This document shows, in pieces, positions 61,600-64,000 of a stretch of 64,000 nucleotides of DNA (position 1 is the stretch's first letter; every line of letters starts with the position of its first letter). The notes under the pieces were generated by a model, which had not been told where the DNA came from, made no database searches, and saw only the letters and a list, made by a program, of their open reading frames with translations. This DNA is from Myxococcales bacterium (GTDB lineage Bacteria; Myxococcota_A; Polyangia; Haliangiales; Haliangiaceae), in contig JADKKI010000007.1 of NCBI GenBank assembly GCA_016720595.1, positions 1-64,000 of the forward strand, given 5' to 3'. Both the position numbers and the translations under genes were made by a program.

Positions 61600-61838
61600 G
61601 TCGTTTTCCGAAGATTCCACTTGACGACTCGGCGGAGCGCACGCCGCGCGAGCCTGCGAGGACGGCGGTTTCTTCGTCGAGGATTCGCTAGAACGCGCCG
61701 TACGCCAGGTGGGCCGGCATGATCGATCTGCGTCGGGCCGAGGGGCTCAGGCGCGCACCACGCGCAGCGGAGAGCCTCCGGAAACCCAGTGGTAGAACTG
61801 ATCGTACGCGTGACCACCCACGCGTGGAGGAGGTTCTC

Positions 61839-62921
61839 GTGTTCGACAGCGCCGCAACGGAAGCGTTTCAATCGCAGCTCTCAGACGCCTACGCGGCCAC
61901 GTGCCGCGAACGGGACTGGATCGCGCTGCACGAGGAGATCACGTCCGTCGGCAAGCAGATCGTCTGCCTCGAGGCGCGCGAGGTCGATCTGCTGCTCGAG
62001 GCCGAGGAGACCAAGCTCTACCGGCGGATGGGGTTCCCCACGATCTATGCGTACATCGAGGCAGTGCTGCATCGCACGCACCACGTGGCCACCGAGCGCA
62101 TGCGCGTGGCGCACGAGCTGCTCGAGCTGCCGCAGATCGCGGCGCCGTTCCGCGCGGGCGACCTGCCGTGGACGAGCGTGCGCGAGCTGACACGCGTGGC
62201 GACGAGGAGCACCGAGAGCGCGTGGCTCGATGCGGCGGAGGGCCAGACCTCGACCGGTGTTCAGCAGCTGGTGCGGGGCAAGGCCAAGGGCGATCTCCCG
62301 AGTGACGTGGTGGACCCGAGCAAGATCAGGCACCGGATCGTGCTGGAGAACCTGTCCGAGGAGACAATGATGCTGTTCAAGCAGGCGTGCAGCGCCGCAT
62401 CGGATGCGAAGGGCGCGACGTGTACGGACGACGAGCTGGTGCGTGCGCTGGCCGCCGCGATGCTCGAGCCGGCATCGCCGAGCCCGCCGAACAAGCCGCG
62501 GCACCAGCTCGCGACGACGACGTGCCGCGTGTGCAAGCAAGCGCATCGGGTCGGGGCGGGTATGGAGATCGCTGTCTCCGCGCAGGAGCTCGCGCGGGTG
62601 CGGTGTGACGCGGAGGACATCGGCGATCTCGAGCGGGAGGAGCCTGGGCGCAAGCTGCAGAGGTCGATCCCCGAGGCGACCCGTCGCAAGGTGCTGGTCC
62701 GCGACAAGCATGCGTGCTCGGTGCCAGGGTGTCGATCGACGAGGTTCATCGAGGTGCATCACATCAAGCCGCGGTCCGAAGGCGGAGGTCACGAGCTTTG
62801 GCAACTCACATCGTTGTGCGACGGCCACCACGTATTGCTTCACGAAGGCGTGATCGCGATCCGCGGCACGGCGCCAGACCATCTGGTGTTCGAGCTCCCG
62901 CTCGATTCCGTCGGGGACTGA
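61839..62921 (+). CDS. DUF222-type HNH endonuclease protein
   Basis: 360 residues from GTG 61839, chosen because GGAGGAGG lies six bases upstream; longer starts lack this. The helical N-terminal two-thirds (EARE VDLLLEAEETKLYRRMGFPTIYAYIEAV; TERMRVAHELLELPQIAAPF) fit the DUF222 group found with HNH domains. The C-terminal HNH nuclease reads RRKVLVRDKHACSVPGCRSTRFIEVHHIKPRSEGG, then ELWQLTSLCDGHHVLLHEG, with zinc and catalytic His/Asn/His positions. These genes often accompany mobile or repetitive elements. The stop codon forms part of the first of two hairpins. Confidence 0.8.
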   Translation: MFDSAATEAFQSQLSDAYAATCRERDWIALHEEITSVGKQIVCLEAREVDLLLEAEETKLYRRMGFPTIYAYIEAVLHRTHHVATERMRVAHELLELPQIAAPFRAGDLPWTSVRELTRVATRSTESAWLDAAEGQTSTGVQQLVRGKAKGDLPSDVVDPSKIRHRIVLENLSEETMMLFKQACSAASDAKGATCTDDELVRALAAAMLEPASPSPPNKPRHQLATTTCRVCKQAHRVGAGMEIAVSAQELARVRCDAEDIGDLEREEPGRKLQRSIPEATRRKVLVRDKHACSVPGCRSTRFIEVHHIKPRSEGGGHELWQLTSLCDGHHVLLHEGVIAIRGTAPDHLVFELPLDSVGD

Positions 62922-62963
62922 ACGAGGATCAGTCCCGGCGGGGACTGAGCAACGATCAGTCTC
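62914..62963 (+). terminator. two consecutive hairpins at the HNH gene's end
   Basis: GGGACTGA (62914-62921, containing the stop TGA) pairs perfectly with TCAGTCCC (62929-62936). A near copy 27 bases on, GGGACTGA (62941-62948) with TCAGTCTC (62956-62963), has one mismatch. A direct repeat of about 27 bases therefore makes two stems. There is no T-run; a terminator role is plausible but not shown. Confidence 0.45.
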
Positions 62964-63229
62964 GGCGCGGACGGGGAGCGTGGTCATTGACAGTCGAAGA
63001 GTTGAACGAAGCCAGCGTGGACCACGCTGGACCCGGGGACCGGAGTGCCCGCAGACGTCGCAGACCTCCGGCGATGATCTCGCGCGAACTGTGTGCAGTT
63101 CGAGGAGCCTCCCGCCGGTGGGTGTAAACCGAGCCCATAGGCGGCACTGGACGACCACGACCACGTCAACCTCATCGTCAACTCTGTCGCCTTCCTGCAG
63201 AGCCATCGTGCAGAATTGCGGGACAGCTC
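62964..63229. other. intergenic, palindrome only
   Basis: About 270 bases with no supported gene. A 19-base palindrome, CCAGCGTGG A CCACGCTGG, lies at 63012-63030. Short open frames here lack protein-like sequence. Otherwise nothing was recognised. Confidence 0.5.
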
Positions 63230-63478
63230 TTAGTTGTCTCCCGGGAGGGGGCGCTCGTCCTCGGTCGGTGGCCTGACCATATCGATGAGTCGCTTCTCGG
63301 AGGCTCCGAACTGCTGATAGGTCTCTCGTGCGTGCAGAAGACTCACCGCGTTGGCGCCAGCCGCCGACTCGACGATGTCGTCCTCCCATCCGCAGACCGC
63401 ACAGATCTCGAAAGTCCCCGGCGGCGACTCCGAGAGCGTCCGACACCTGCAACATGGGCACGGGAATCGAGTGTTCAC
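63230..63478 (-). CDS. CPCC-family cysteine-rich small protein
   Basis: 82 residues from GTG 63478 (MNTRFPCPCCRCRTLSE). The opening CPCC and later CAVCGWEDD form a zinc-ribbon-like pair of Cys knuckles. This pattern, including the WEDD acidic motif and the tail GANAVSLLHARETYQQFGA, matches the Cys_rich_CPCC family of small bacterial proteins, often near polymorphic toxin or immunity genes. No toxin is recognised in this window next to it. The gene lies 35 bases downstream of the cut TonB/AgmX-like gene, same direction. Confidence 0.75.
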   Translation of the reverse strand: MNTRFPCPCCRCRTLSESPPGTFEICAVCGWEDDIVESAAGANAVSLLHARETYQQFGASEKRLIDMVRPPTEDERPLPGDN

Positions 63479-63513
63479 GGGCGGCGCCAAGAGCTGTACG
63501 CCCGGGGAGGTTG

Positions 63514-64000
63514 TCAGTTCACCGTCACCGGCAGGTCGACCGAGGTCGAGCCACCCGTGGCCGGGAACTTCATGCGACCCGCGGCGCGCTGCACGCACGC
63601 CTGCAGGCCGTGCTGGAACGTGTACCGCGGCGCCTGGACGCGGCTCTTGCTCACGCGCCCGTTGCCATCGACCAGCAGCTTGACGTGGAACTCGCCGCGC
63701 AGGTCCGTACCGGTCACGCTCTGCACGATGCAGTCGCGCACCGGCCCGGCCTGGCTGCCGATCGTGCCGTTGATCTCGCCCGAATCGAGCGGGCGCGCTT
63801 CGGCGCCGCCCCCCATGTCGATCTTGGTCGGCGGCGGGGTGACATCGTCCCCGCGCCACTCGAGCTGACGATCGGCGGCGGTCAGCACGGGGAGCGGCTC
63901 GGTCTCCTCGTACTCCTCGTCCGAGCCCAGCCCCTGCCCGCCTGGCCGGGACGGGTCGACGGTCCCCGCCGGCCGCTTGCGCTTCTTCTTGCCCTTGGGC
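63514..64000 (-). CDS. AgmX/TonB-like C-terminal domain protein (cut by window edge)
   Basis: The frame is open from the right window edge to the stop at 63514-63516, giving 161 residues of the C-terminal part. It begins Lys/Arg-rich (PKGKKKRKRPAG), then an acidic stretch (GSDEEYEETEPL). The final ~95 residues (GSQAGPVRDCIVQSVTGTDLRGEFHVKLLVDGNGRVSKSRV; LQACVQRAAGRMKFP) match the AgmX/PglI or TonB C-terminal fold of myxobacterial gliding and envelope proteins: paired Cys, GNGRV turn. The N-terminus is outside the window. Confidence 0.75.
   Translation of the reverse strand, partial: PKGKKKRKRPAGTVDPSRPGGQGLGSDEEYEETEPLPVLTAADRQLEWRGDDVTPPPTKIDMGGGAEARPLDSGEINGTIGSQAGPVRDCIVQSVTGTDLRGEFHVKLLVDGNGRVSKSRVQAPRYTFQHGLQACVQRAAGRMKFPATGGSTSVDLPVTVN

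Noticed and set aside
60935..61620. toxin-antitoxin pair of RHH protein and the opposite-strand gene
   Set aside because: The second gene is on the other strand and resembles a secretion ATPase tail, not a toxin.

Overview
The window is GC-rich and gene-dense, and reads as chromosome of a Myxococcota (myxobacterium-like) organism. Evidence for this: two proteins end in a MYXO-CTERM-type tail (Cys-rich turn, hydrophobic helix, Arg cluster), there is a Ser/Thr protein kinase with a long Pro/Thr linker, lipoproteins are numerous, cysteine-rich and HEAT-repeat proteins recur, and two multihaem c-type cytochrome lipoproteins are present. I cannot name a genus. No rRNA, tRNA, CRISPR array or intact insertion sequence was seen.

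Layout. 0-12.3 kb: a cut methyltransferase, two linked unknown genes, an apparently exported family I pyrophosphatase, the E1 alpha/beta pair of a 2-oxoacid dehydrogenase, a two-gene DUF2330/pentahaem cytochrome unit, an OmpA-type protein and an M28 aminopeptidase. 12.3-23.4 kb: a decayed hybrid histidine kinase scrap, a Ser/Thr kinase and its partner, a VIT/VWA MYXO-CTERM protein, two overlapping lipoprotein genes, a TerB-like protein and a large HEAT protein. 23.5-31.1 kb: a spike-tip (PAAR, VgrG-tip-like) locus of contractile-injection type mixed with modifying enzymes (methyltransferase fused to a metallopeptidase-like domain, two 2OG-oxygenase-fold proteins, a radical SAM enzyme, a second methyltransferase). 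31.1-45.6 kb: secreted repeat and cysteine-rich lipoproteins, two GSTs, panB, an octahaem cytochrome, an ECF sigma factor fused to an extracytoplasmic region, an outer-membrane protein/cytochrome pair, a ThDP enzyme and a sterol-desaturase-type hydroxylase. 46-50.5 kb: a clean four-gene operon of exported proteins, two with CxxCH haem sites and one with a Tat signal. 50.5-60.9 kb: a lipoprotein methyltransferase, an MFS transporter, an exported PEP-synthase-like protein, a MITE-like element, a transporter-HEAT-cNMP protein and a transglutaminase. 60.9-64 kb: small accessory genes (RHH regulator, GspE tail fragment, HNH/DUF222 protein, CPCC protein) and a cut TonB/AgmX-like gene.

Two cautions. 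Five genes need a frameshift to make sense (near 1930, 3911-3920, 14190, 25010 and 32543-32549), mostly in homopolymers or short repeats. This may be consensus error in the assembly rather than biology. Starts were moved inward where a signal peptide, domain edge or ribosome binding site demanded it.

Most distinctive items: the 412-bp element at 55425-55836 with 14-bp terminal inverted repeats and an internal array of paired hairpins, which also supplies the last residues of the neighbouring transporter; the spike-tip/modification-enzyme locus with its methyltransferase-metallopeptidase fusion; the sigma factor-transmembrane-PDZ fusion; and the exported PEP-synthase-like protein with permuted domains.
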